64,000 nt of DNA from Calditrichia bacterium (GTDB lineage: Bacteria; Calditrichota; Calditrichia; Calditrichales; J004). A program made the translations under genes and the position numbers. The notes beneath the pieces were generated by a model. That model did not search any database, was not told where the DNA came from, and saw only the letters and a list, made by a program, of their open reading frames with translations. Every line of letters starts with the position of its first letter. The stretch's first letter is position 1. The stretch spans positions 84,077 through 148,076 of the forward strand of contig JACKAO010000009.1 of the NCBI GenBank assembly GCA_020635035.1. The letters run 5' to 3'. Of the stretch, positions 44,781 through 52,616 are shown piece after piece.

Positions 44781-45764
44781 ATGAAAAGAATAACTATTTT
44801 TGTTCCTGAATCTGCTGTTTTAGGAGCTATTTCAGGACCGCGTTATCTGTTTACAACAGCAAATCAATTCCTGCAGGTACAAGGCAAGCCCCCGCTTTTC
44901 GAAGTGCTGCTTACAGGATTAAGCAGAAATGTAAAAGTCCTGGATGGTATTTATTCCGTGGCTGCAGATAAATTGCTTGATGAAGTTAAATACAGTGACC
45001 TGGTTATTATTCCGCCTTTATTTGGAGACATGAAGGATGCGGTGGCGAAGAATAAGCAGGCCATTCCCTGGATTATCAGTCAGTATAATAATGGATCCGA
45101 AATAGCCTCGTTATGTGTTGGTGCTTTTCTTTTGGCATCCACCGGATTATTAAACGGGAAAAAGTGTTCAACACATTGGGCCTATTACGATGAATTCCGT
45201 GAAACTTTCAGCGATGTAGAGATTACAGACGGGACTATTATCACTGAAGAAAATGGCATTTATTCTAGCGGCGGGGCAAATTCTTACTGGAATTTACTTC
45301 TGTATCTTCTGGAGAAATATACTGACCGGAATACGGCAATTCTTGCAGCAAAATATTTTGCAATTGATATTGATCGTGAAAATCAATCAGCGTTTTCCAT
45401 GTTTAAAGGACAGAAAAACCATAATGATGACGACATTAAGCAGGCGCAGGATTACATTGAAGTAAACTTCCAGGACAAAATTTCTGTTGATCAGCTTTGC
45501 AGGATGACTGCAATAAGCCGCCGCACTTTTGAACGACGTTTTAAGCAGGCAACAAATAACACTGTGATTGAATACCTGCAACGCGTTAAAGTTGAAGCAG
45601 CTAAACGCAGTTTTGAATCAAGCCGTAAAAATATCACTGAAGTTATGTATGATGTGGGTTACACCGATACAAAAGCATTCCGAACAGTCTTTAAAAAAAT
45701 TACAGGATTGACACCCATAGAATACCGCCAGAAATACAATAAAATTGCAATTCCTTTAATGTAA
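44781..45764 (+). CDS. GlxA-type transcription regulator (DJ-1/PfpI domain + AraC helix-turn-helix)
   Basis: 327 residues. Residues 1-190 form a DJ-1/PfpI fold with the nucleophile-elbow Cys C112 in IASLCVGAF; VVIIPP-like strand LVIIPPL precedes it. Residues 220-327 are the two AraC helix-turn-helix units (VDQLCRMTAISRRTFERRF, ITEVMYDVGYTDTKAF). This class activates or represses nearby genes in response to small molecules. It is divergent from the VOC cluster, so that cluster is its probable target. Leaderless start inferred. Confidence 0.9.
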   Translation: MKRITIFVPESAVLGAISGPRYLFTTANQFLQVQGKPPLFEVLLTGLSRNVKVLDGIYSVAADKLLDEVKYSDLVIIPPLFGDMKDAVAKNKQAIPWIISQYNNGSEIASLCVGAFLLASTGLLNGKKCSTHWAYYDEFRETFSDVEITDGTIITEENGIYSSGGANSYWNLLLYLLEKYTDRNTAILAAKYFAIDIDRENQSAFSMFKGQKNHNDDDIKQAQDYIEVNFQDKISVDQLCRMTAISRRTFERRFKQATNNTVIEYLQRVKVEAAKRSFESSRKNITEVMYDVGYTDTKAFRTVFKKITGLTPIEYRQKYNKIAIPLM

Positions 45765-45771
45765 AGAGTTG

Positions 45772-46209
45772 TTATATTTTTTTAGCAAAGCAGATTATTC
45801 TGTCTATTTCTCTGAAACCCGAAGCGTAATGGAAATCTCTGCTGCTTGTATTGTGCAGTTCACAATCAGAAGCAATTTCAGAACATCCATTAGCCCTGGC
45901 CCATGATTCTGCCATAGTAATCAGTTTTTTCCCTGTTCCAAATCTTCGATAATCTTCTTCAACGTAAATCCCTTCAATATAAGCGACAGGTGAAGTAAGA
46001 CAGCCTTCTACATAATCATGTCGGAGTGATAGCTGTATAAATCCGGCATACTCTGCGGATTCTGTTTGAAAAACAAATATCTCAAAATTATCGTTGCTCA
46101 TCATCTCTTTGAACTCAGTGGTCAATTCATTTTTCTGAGAATCCGGCCATAGCTTTAGAGCCATTGCCACGCATGCATTAAAACTATCTGAATCAATCTT
46201 ATTTATCAT
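45772..46209 (-). CDS. GNAT acetyltransferase, aminoglycoside 6'-N-acetyltransferase (AAC(6')-I) type
   Basis: 145 residues. The middle YVEGCLTSPVAYIEGIYV and the AESWARANGCSEIASDCEL segment with a final GFREIDRIICFAKK closely follow AAC(6')-I enzymes, which acetylate the 6' amine of aminoglycosides using acetyl-CoA. RRFGTGKKL is the pyrophosphate-binding loop. Chromosomal relatives of this type may confer low-level resistance or act on another amine. There is no mobile element, integron attC or other resistance gene here. Convergent with the AraC gene. Confidence 0.8.
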   Translation of the reverse strand: MINKIDSDSFNACVAMALKLWPDSQKNELTTEFKEMMSNDNFEIFVFQTESAEYAGFIQLSLRHDYVEGCLTSPVAYIEGIYVEEDYRRFGTGKKLITMAESWARANGCSEIASDCELHNTSSRDFHYASGFREIDRIICFAKKI

Positions 46210-46413
46210 TTATTTTTCCTGATTGAATTAAGTTTACTCTTTTATGCGTTGTAGGCTAAAACGGAAAACACGGCACATTTCTTCCACTTTTAAATTCAGA
46301 TAAAAAGCACTGTTACTGCCACTCAATTCCTTACTGATTCCTTCTGTTTCATCAAGATGCCTGTTTGAATGCCGATTCTATAATTTGAAAAATGAAAAAA
46401 CAGGGAGAATCCA

Positions 46414-46794
46414 ATGAGTAACACAAAGAAACTTATGATCGTTGATGATTCTTCAATAATTCGTCAAATGATTGAAAATAGTCTGACAAGTCAGAATATT
46501 GAAGTTGTTGGAACCGCTGCTGACGGTAAAGCAGCCATCGAACTTTTTAAAGAATTGCGGCCTGAAATAGTAACACTTGATATTACCATGCCCGAAATAG
46601 ACGGATTAACCGTACTTGAAGAATTATTAAAAATTGATCCGGATGTTAAGATAATGGTCATTACAGCATTGTCTGATAAATCAACCGGAATTAAAGCCAT
46701 AAAACTTGGTGCAAAAAGTTTTCTGGGAAAACCGTTTACTGAAGAAAAATTGAAAAAGAATTTTGCTCGATTAACAGGGATGTCTGCCAAATAA
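46414..46794 (+). CDS. CheY-like single-domain response regulator
   Basis: 126 residues, only a receiver. D11 and D12 (IVDDSS), phospho-acceptor D56 (TLDITMP), T84 (VITAL) and K106 (GKPFTE) are all present, so it should be phosphorylated and bind magnesium. The name is by fold; output could be motility, development or other targets. A GGGAGA lies 7 bases before the ATG. It starts a three-gene unit with cheX and a CheA-like protein. Confidence 0.92.
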   Translation: MSNTKKLMIVDDSSIIRQMIENSLTSQNIEVVGTAADGKAAIELFKELRPEIVTLDITMPEIDGLTVLEELLKIDPDVKIMVITALSDKSTGIKAIKLGAKSFLGKPFTEEKLKKNFARLTGMSAK

Positions 46795-46806
46795 GGAGAG
46801 AAATTA

Positions 46807-47253
46807 ATGAAAGAAAGCGATTTACATTTCTTTATGGATAGCACATCCAATTATTTTCTTGAAATTACAGGAGAAAAGGTTGTAACGGGTATTCCATATT
46901 TAAAAGCAATGGAGCCGGTTGTTCTGGAGTATACCGGAATAATCGGTATTTCCGGAAGGCGTAAAGGTAGTGTATATATTACATCGACAGCAGCAATGCT
47001 AAAAGAATTAGCCGGTATCATTCTTGGATCGGATGATATTAAAGAAGATGAGTGCAAGGATTTAATCGGTGAAATAGCTAATACAATTTCCGGGAATGTA
47101 CGTCAGGCTTATGGCAGTGATTTTATGATTTCAGTACCTGTAGTAATTAAAGGAGTTGCTGAAGATATTCATCTCCCGGAAGAAATACAATCCTTTGTAA
47201 TACCACTTAACTGGCGTGAACACCGTTCGTTTTTAGTTGTCTGCCTGGAATAG
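46807..47253 (+). CDS. cheX: CheX-family phosphatase
   Basis: 148 residues, one CheC/CheX domain with the single active-site helix LIGEIANTISGN, where E89 and N92 sit at the positions needed to hydrolyse CheY-phosphate. The N-terminal MKESDLHFFMDSTSNYFLEITG and IGISGRRKGSVYI strands fit CheX dimers. It lies 12 bases after the receiver gene (GGAGAG upstream of the ATG) and would dephosphorylate it. No other chemotaxis genes (cheW, cheR, cheB, MCP) are in the window. Confidence 0.85.
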   Translation: MKESDLHFFMDSTSNYFLEITGEKVVTGIPYLKAMEPVVLEYTGIIGISGRRKGSVYITSTAAMLKELAGIILGSDDIKEDECKDLIGEIANTISGNVRQAYGSDFMISVPVVIKGVAEDIHLPEEIQSFVIPLNWREHRSFLVVCLE

Positions 47254-47285
47254 ACTTAGTATGGGAAGCATAAAAGGAATTATTA

Positions 47286-48803
47286 TTGAAATCGGAAAAT
47301 AAAAGCTGGGAAGAAAGTTTTAAACAAGCTTTTTCTTCATTTCAAACAGAACTTGATGGACTCCATAAAGAACTTGAGCGGGAAAAAGAAAAGAATCGCA
47401 GCTTTTCTGAAATCGTTTCTGAAGGCATCTTTTTCTTAAATTCTGCATTTTATATTCAGCAGGGTTATACTCAGGCGCTGGAAACAATAATTGATGAGAC
47501 AGATCTAACTAATATAAATTTTGTGGATTTGTTAGCTCATCGTGTACCTGATAACGTTATTCAGCAAACCGCTGAATACCTGGAGTTTATGTTTCGGTCA
47601 GACCTTGATGAAGAAACAATCAATGAACTGAACCAGCTTGAGAATATTGAGTTTTATTATAAAGACCAATGGGGTTTTTGGACGACAACACACTTTCTTT
47701 CATTTCGCTTTAAACGTGTCTATGAAGAAGATAATATTGTCGCTTTGATTTGCAGCGTAAGAGATATCTCCCGGGAAGAGAAGCTGCATCATAAGCTTGA
47801 TGAATTTGAAAAGAATACCAAAAAACAGATGGAACGCCTGGTTAATATTCTGCATGTTAAACCGGCACTTCTACAGGAATTTATCCAGCTTATTAAAAGA
47901 GAACTGGAAGTCATAAATCAATTATTAAAGAATCCGGATAATAACAATAATTATAATAAAATGATTCAAAGTCTGCAGCGTTCAGCCCGCTATATTTTGA
48001 ATAATGCCATGTTGCTCGATTTAAAGTTTTTTGCTGCAAACACACAGGAGTTTCTTGATGAAGTTGATAAACTGCGCAGCAGAAAAAATATAAGCGGAAC
48101 AGATTTTGTCCCTCTGGTTCTGAACTTCAGTGAACTGCGTTTGATGCTGGAAGAAATCCAGGAATTGACACTCAGATTAGAGCATTTCAGCAGCAGTATT
48201 AGAACCACGAGAAGGTATGAATCAAAACTGCTTATGAAATCTCTGGGAAGGATGGTGGATGCTTTAAGCACAGAAACGCATAAAAAAATAAGACTGATAC
48301 ACAGCGGATTTGATTCTTTAACGATTCCTTATGAGCACCAGCAGCTGGTTAAAGAATTATTATTTTCCTTTACCCGTTTTATTATACTTTATCATTCCGA
48401 AACCCCGGAAGCCCGCAGATCATCAAATATGAATCCTGAAGTCACTATCGAAATATCTTCATCTCTTTCCAGGAAGCATTTCGATTTTGTTGTAAAACAT
48501 GATGGCCGTTTACAGAGCCTTGAACGAATTGTGCAGAAAAAAATTGATGAGACCGCAGATGCAGGCGGCAGTGAATACGACAGCGAAATTGTGTCTCAAC
48601 TTGGGACAGAAATATCACAATTGTTTTTTACACCTGTAAATTTGATCAAGGATGAAAACGACAATGAAGATGACGGGTCGCTGGTGAGTATGGAACTTGT
48701 TAAGAAGAAATTAGCTATGTATGGCGGGAAAACAAGGATTGTGTTTACGTCAGAACTATCCACAGAATATCATATAACGATACCATTTAAATCTAATCCC
48801 TAA
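47286..48803 (+). CDS. PAS-containing CheA-like protein with degenerate phosphotransfer and kinase domains
   Basis: 505 residues from a TTG start (AAGGA 8 bases upstream). Residues 1-40 are a Glu/Lys-rich helix, 41-165 a PAS fold ending SVRDISREEKL, 185-265 a helical bundle resembling an HPt domain in which the usual H-x-L-K-G is SLQRSARYI (no phosphorylatable His). Residues 310-502 align with the CheA ATPase: KELLFSFTRFIILYH replaces the N-box HLxRNxxDHG, FVVKHDGR the G1 DDG, SQLFFTP matches the F-box region and SLVSMELVKKKLAMYGG replaces the GRGVGMDVVK G2. The ATP-binding Asn and glycines are lost. It is likely a non-catalytic scaffold or sensor for the CheY-CheX pair. Confidence 0.78.
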   Translation: MKSENKSWEESFKQAFSSFQTELDGLHKELEREKEKNRSFSEIVSEGIFFLNSAFYIQQGYTQALETIIDETDLTNINFVDLLAHRVPDNVIQQTAEYLEFMFRSDLDEETINELNQLENIEFYYKDQWGFWTTTHFLSFRFKRVYEEDNIVALICSVRDISREEKLHHKLDEFEKNTKKQMERLVNILHVKPALLQEFIQLIKRELEVINQLLKNPDNNNNYNKMIQSLQRSARYILNNAMLLDLKFFAANTQEFLDEVDKLRSRKNISGTDFVPLVLNFSELRLMLEEIQELTLRLEHFSSSIRTTRRYESKLLMKSLGRMVDALSTETHKKIRLIHSGFDSLTIPYEHQQLVKELLFSFTRFIILYHSETPEARRSSNMNPEVTIEISSSLSRKHFDFVVKHDGRLQSLERIVQKKIDETADAGGSEYDSEIVSQLGTEISQLFFTPVNLIKDENDNEDDGSLVSMELVKKKLAMYGGKTRIVFTSELSTEYHITIPFKSNP

Positions 48804-48811
48804 GAGTTTTT

Positions 48812-49360
48812 TCAAAACTTTCCTTTAAATTCAATAGCCTGTTTGATATGTGCAAGATGATGATTGCAATGCCATGCATAAATTCCAATATTTTCAGCAA
48901 TGGAAAAATTCTTTTCATATTCGGGATGAATAAATTCTCTTTTTAAATCATCTTTATTTAATGATTTCAGCAACCTGACCAAACGTGCATGAACGCCTTC
49001 CAATATTTTTAGTGAATCATCAATCGGGCTATCTTCTGTGTCTGCCAGTGTCGCCCATCTGTCCTGCAAATAAGGTTTGATGGTTGGTTTATCTTCTGTT
49101 AACGCCAATTTAAAACGAATTATAGCATTCATGTGGCTGTCTGCGAAATGATGCACAACTTGTTTAATGGACCATCCACCCGGTCTGTAGACCCAGTTTA
49201 ATTCTGTATCTTTCAGATTTTTGACTAAAAGTGAAATTCGCCCGGGTAATGCACCAATATCGGTAATCCAGATTTGAATATTTTTTGTTTCAATTTCATT
49301 TGGTTTCTCAAATTTACCAATCGGGAAGCGAAGTTTTATACCGGGTTTCTCTTCTTTCAT
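48812..49360 (-). CDS. YfiT/DinB-family putative metal-dependent hydrolase (bacillithiol transferase-like)
   Basis: 182 residues; ATG at 49360 preferred over an in-frame TTG. RFPIGKFEKP, a WITDIGALP helix, YRPGGWSIKQVVHHFADSHMNA with two metal-binding His, RFKLALTEDKPTIKPY, and the final AWHCNHHLAHI with the third His match B. subtilis YfiT, a DinB-fold protein. In bacilli relatives use bacillithiol; in FCB bacteria the thiol is uncertain. The end is convergent with the CheA-like gene, 8 bases apart. Confidence 0.87.
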   Translation of the reverse strand: MKEEKPGIKLRFPIGKFEKPNEIETKNIQIWITDIGALPGRISLLVKNLKDTELNWVYRPGGWSIKQVVHHFADSHMNAIIRFKLALTEDKPTIKPYLQDRWATLADTEDSPIDDSLKILEGVHARLVRLLKSLNKDDLKREFIHPEYEKNFSIAENIGIYAWHCNHHLAHIKQAIEFKGKF

Positions 49361-49362
49361 TA

Positions 49363-49785
49363 TCAACCTGTTTTGTTTTTACGTTTGGAGCGCATCGCCC
49401 GGGTGTGCTGCAGGCTGGAATCGAGTACTAAATCTTTGTACATGTCCGATTCCAAAGCATAAAGGGCTACTTTCCCTTCTGCATCACAATGAACACCCCA
49501 GCCGTAACTTTTTGTTAATACGGATGCGCGCATACAAGGCTGTCCTTTAGCGAAAAAACTAATTTTAGCAGTTTCGATTCCTTCTGGTGGAATACCATTT
49601 TGTTCAGCATATACCTGAAACAGAACATCATCAGACGTATAAACATATGGTTGGCCGCTGATCATTTCATATTGAATATAAGCTGCCGTTTTTTTACCTG
49701 ACCGCAGAACAGGGATTTTGGCTGCATTAACCGGACAATCTTCAGCAACTTCAATAAATGTGTTAAAATAATTTGTTGTATACAT
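49363..49785 (-). CDS. DUF6157 family protein
   Basis: 140 residues. The TNYFNTFIEVAEDCPV opening and the YTSDDVLFQVYAEQNGIP segment match the DUF6157 family of small cytoplasmic proteins, and SKRKN at the end is the usual basic tail. Function unknown. The last codon is 2 bases from the YfiT start, so the two genes are co-transcribed. Confidence 0.8.
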   Translation of the reverse strand: MYTTNYFNTFIEVAEDCPVNAAKIPVLRSGKKTAAYIQYEMISGQPYVYTSDDVLFQVYAEQNGIPPEGIETAKISFFAKGQPCMRASVLTKSYGWGVHCDAEGKVALYALESDMYKDLVLDSSLQHTRAMRSKRKNKTG

Positions 49786-49805
49786 TTCTTGGCAAGAATC
49801 AATTT

Positions 49806-50573
49806 TTAATACATAAAAATCAGGAATGCAATTCCCAGAATAATTCTGTAATAACCAAAATGTTTAAAACCGTACAATTCAACCACTTTAAGGAATATTT
49901 TTACTGCAAACCAGGCACTGATAAAAGCAATTACAAGTCCAATAGCTAACAGGATAATTTCATTTGAAGAAAAACTGACAGGTGTTTTAAGAAGATCGTA
50001 TCCTGTTGCCGCAAACATTGTTGGAATAGCCAGCAAAAATGAAAACTCAGTTGCCTGCTTCTTATCCAAGCCATTCACAACACCACCAATAATAGTGGCG
50101 GCTGCGCGTGAAGTTCCGGGAATCATTGATAAACATTGCATAAGTCCAATAAAAAAAGCATTCTTATATGGAATTTTTTCCAGGGATAAAGTTTTACTTT
50201 CCTTATTGCTGATTTTATTATCGATCAGAATAAGAATAATTCCGCCAATTATTAAAGAAACTGAAACAACGACAGGATTAAACAGGTATTCTTTAATTAT
50301 TTTATAGGCCAGTAATCCGACTACGGCAGTTGGAATAAATGCGACAGTAAGTTTTATATAGATCTCAATACCCTGCAAAAAACGTTTGATATACATAAGT
50401 GCAATGGCCATAATGGCACCAAGCTGAATAGCAATTTCAAAAGTTTTTACAAATTCATTTTCATGGATATTCATTGCAGCCGAAGCAAGAATCATATGTC
50501 CGGTTGATGAAATCGGTAAAAATTCAGTTAAACCTTCGATAATTGATAAGATTATTGTTTCAAGTATTCCCAT
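49806..50573 (-). CDS. uppP: Undecaprenyl-diphosphatase (BacA family)
   Basis: 255 residues with eight hydrophobic segments. The catalytic EGLTEFLPISSTGH (E13, E17, S22-H26) and GTSRAAATIIGG are the two UppP motifs. The enzyme removes a phosphate from undecaprenyl diphosphate to recycle the lipid carrier, which the polysaccharide locus in this window uses. Membrane-embedded. The 158 bases upstream contain no gene. Confidence 0.95.
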   Translation of the reverse strand: MGILETIILSIIEGLTEFLPISSTGHMILASAAMNIHENEFVKTFEIAIQLGAIMAIALMYIKRFLQGIEIYIKLTVAFIPTAVVGLLAYKIIKEYLFNPVVVSVSLIIGGIILILIDNKISNKESKTLSLEKIPYKNAFFIGLMQCLSMIPGTSRAAATIIGGVVNGLDKKQATEFSFLLAIPTMFAATGYDLLKTPVSFSSNEIILLAIGLVIAFISAWFAVKIFLKVVELYGFKHFGYYRIILGIAFLIFMY

Positions 50574-50731
50574 TAAAGCCCGCCCTTTTTATTCGTCGAA
50601 TAGTTTTCCATAACATTTTTGTCAGTATAATGCATGGCTTAAGTTTTAAGATTTCTGAAGTCATGAAAATATCAAATCGAATATTACTGAATTGTGATAA
50701 ATAACCAAAGTTGGAGTAATTCTTAAAATAC

Positions 50732-51679
50732 TCAAATCGGATTTTTTAGAACGAAGCAGGGAGCCTGCTGATATTTATATGTTGTGTCTGTTAAAACTTT
50801 CATTTCTTTGGTTTCCCAGTTCATTAAGGCTATATGAAACTGGGTTTGCTCGTCATCAAATAATTCTATTGCCAGCCATTTACCATCCGGGCTCCAGTCG
50901 TGCCAACCTTCATTTTGTGAGTTTTCCGTCAGTTTCCATTGTTTTTTGCCATCCGGTGTTATTGCAAACAGGCTGTATTTTCCATCCTGCATACTTTGAT
51001 AACTGATAAATTCTTCCACAGGGTGCTGTCTTGGCGGACCAGCTTTGTAGGCAAATTTTGCAGCACTTGTATCATCAGATGGATAATGTGTAAGCTGTTT
51101 AAGATTCTCACCGTTGCTGTCTATGATGAATAGCTCTTCGCTAAAGCCTTTAATCATTTTGGATTTGGTTTTGCCACCCCGGAAAACCACCTGTTCGCCG
51201 TTATTAATAAACAGGGGATCATTAGAAAAAGGCAGTCTGGTGTACAGTTTTTGCAAAAGAGTCCCCTTCAGATCAATTATATAGAATGCCGAATCAATTT
51301 TTGAAGAAGGCCGGACGATCAGTTCCATACCATTGGCGCGGCTGCTCATCCAGCTGTCAGCTAAACGGATGTCCGAAATCTTTTTTTTATTATTGCCTGA
51401 ATAGTCGCATTGGTAAAGCCTGTAAAAACGGTGTGATGTGTCTTTATCCGAGATAAAATAAACCCTGTCTTTCACTGCAAGATAAGTCCACTCAACCCCC
51501 GGCAGATTAGTGATGTTTTTCTTTGACGATCCGTCAAGGTCCATTGAAAACACTTCATAGTTGTCATTTTCTGCATCAAACAGCACATTGTAAACCAGCG
51601 CATACTCTTGGTTATTTCTGTTTTGGCACTTGAATATTATTATTGAAACGATGCTTAAGACTATTAAAGAAAGCTTCAT
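50732..51679 (-). CDS. Lipoprotein with TolB-like propeller
   Basis: 315 residues. Signal peptide with a lipobox at IIFKC (residue 18-ish). PD40-type blades are visible (SMDLDGSSKKN, IDSNGENLKQLTHYPSD, ITPDGKKQWKLT, WSPDGKWLAIELF). Like the propeller proteins elsewhere in the window it is probably anchored to the outer membrane. Not linked to any operon; a 315-base region with a MITE-like element lies upstream. Confidence 0.82.
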   Translation of the reverse strand: MKLSLIVLSIVSIIIFKCQNRNNQEYALVYNVLFDAENDNYEVFSMDLDGSSKKNITNLPGVEWTYLAVKDRVYFISDKDTSHRFYRLYQCDYSGNNKKKISDIRLADSWMSSRANGMELIVRPSSKIDSAFYIIDLKGTLLQKLYTRLPFSNDPLFINNGEQVVFRGGKTKSKMIKGFSEELFIIDSNGENLKQLTHYPSDDTSAAKFAYKAGPPRQHPVEEFISYQSMQDGKYSLFAITPDGKKQWKLTENSQNEGWHDWSPDGKWLAIELFDDEQTQFHIALMNWETKEMKVLTDTTYKYQQAPCFVLKNPI

Positions 51680-51820
51680 GTTTTTACCCCTAATACATTT
51701 ACTGATGTTAAATTACTTGTACCAGCTTGTAGGATATATGATGAGATTTTGGATGGTTTTATGGCTTGAATATAGCCGGAGAGATGTTTTTCTTCAAACA
51801 AATGATTTTTTTTAATACAA

Positions 51821-51983
51821 GAGACTGTCCCAAAAGTATGGTATTCACATCCGGAGTCATGTTGTAAATCGTTCAGTTAGCCGGTAAGCTAATCCGGCTG
51901 CCGACATGATCTATTCGACTAACTTGTTTCAAGGATTGCGAAAAAAATTCGAAATTGTATTTTTTCACTTTTGAGACAGCCCT
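51821..51983. mobile_element. MITE-like element (about 160 bp, IS-type inverted ends)
   Basis: The ends form imperfect inverted repeats: GAGACTGTCCCAAAAGT at 51821-51837 and the complement of ACTTTTGAGACAGCCCT at 51967-51983, sharing 13 of 17 bases. Ends of this kind (CTGTCYCAAAAGT) are familiar from several IS families. The inside has no open frame and a short palindrome (AGCCGG at 51879-51884, CCGGCT at 51894-51899). Flanks show TACAA and TATAA, a possible imperfect 5-base target duplication. It fills the gap between two lipoprotein genes and explains most of this gene-free stretch. Confidence 0.65.
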
Positions 51984-51994
51984 ATAATAAAGCT

Positions 51995-52516
51995 TTAGTC
52001 TATCCCGGCCCATTCGCTCCAGCCGTTGACAACAACCTGGCTACTTGATTGATCATAGATTACAGTTACTTCAACCGTTCGATCATCGCTTCCCCAATGT
52101 GTAATTGTCGGCTCCAGACCCTGGTAATTTTCCTGAGTATAGAGCAGCAGCTGTGTTCCGTTGCCTGTGTCCACACCAAGACGATAAACACTGAAATGCA
52201 AAGTCGGAATATCCAGGGTAAAAAAGTCAAATTCACCCGGCGCCAGCTTTTTGCCGTCTTTTAAAATGTTCTCACTCCAGGTGCCGCTTGGAACGGCCGT
52301 TTCATCTGCTTTTCCCATTGCCTGCAATTCAATGCTTGTAATCGTATATTGTGAAGAAGAGCTGTTGGTAAATTTTACATATAATGTGTCATCTTTTTCA
52401 CTGTCCGAATCTGTAATTGAACTGCAATTTATAAATATCAGGAGAGTTATTAAAAACATAAGTAATTTTGTAAAAAAGAAATTATTCACATGATCTGATG
52501 CAATATTAATTCGCAT
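51995..52516 (-). CDS. Small lipoprotein of unknown function
   Basis: 173 residues. A long hydrophobic signal ends at LIFINC (residue 31), the lipobox. The mature part is a single beta-rich domain (YVKFTNSSSSQYTITSIELQ, VEVTVIYDQSSSQVVVNG) with no recognisable motif. The ATG at 52516 lacks a Shine-Dalgarno; an internal Met at residue 20 is an alternative start. The MITE-like element ends 11 bases after its stop. Confidence 0.6.
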   Translation of the reverse strand: MRINIASDHVNNFFFTKLLMFLITLLIFINCSSITDSDSEKDDTLYVKFTNSSSSQYTITSIELQAMGKADETAVPSGTWSENILKDGKKLAPGEFDFFTLDIPTLHFSVYRLGVDTGNGTQLLLYTQENYQGLEPTITHWGSDDRTVEVTVIYDQSSSQVVVNGWSEWAGID

Positions 52517-52616
52517 GGCAAACTCATTGGTTAGATTAATAGTATGTGTTTAATTAGAATGCTAATTATCGTCAGAATTGCCAGAAATTTGAGTCGCTGA
52601 TCTGCAAAGGTTAAAA

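Noticed and set aside
46234..46377. Possible 47-codon gene or remnant on the - strand between the AAC(6')-like and receiver genes
   Set aside because: Open frame with moderately protein-like content, but no start with a ribosome binding site and no recognisable family. Too weak to list as a gene or pseudogene.
46380..46413. Sigma70 promoter with TATAAT before the receiver gene
   Set aside because: A TATAAT is present near 46379 but no -35 lies at a suitable distance, and the Bacteroidota consensus is off by one base.
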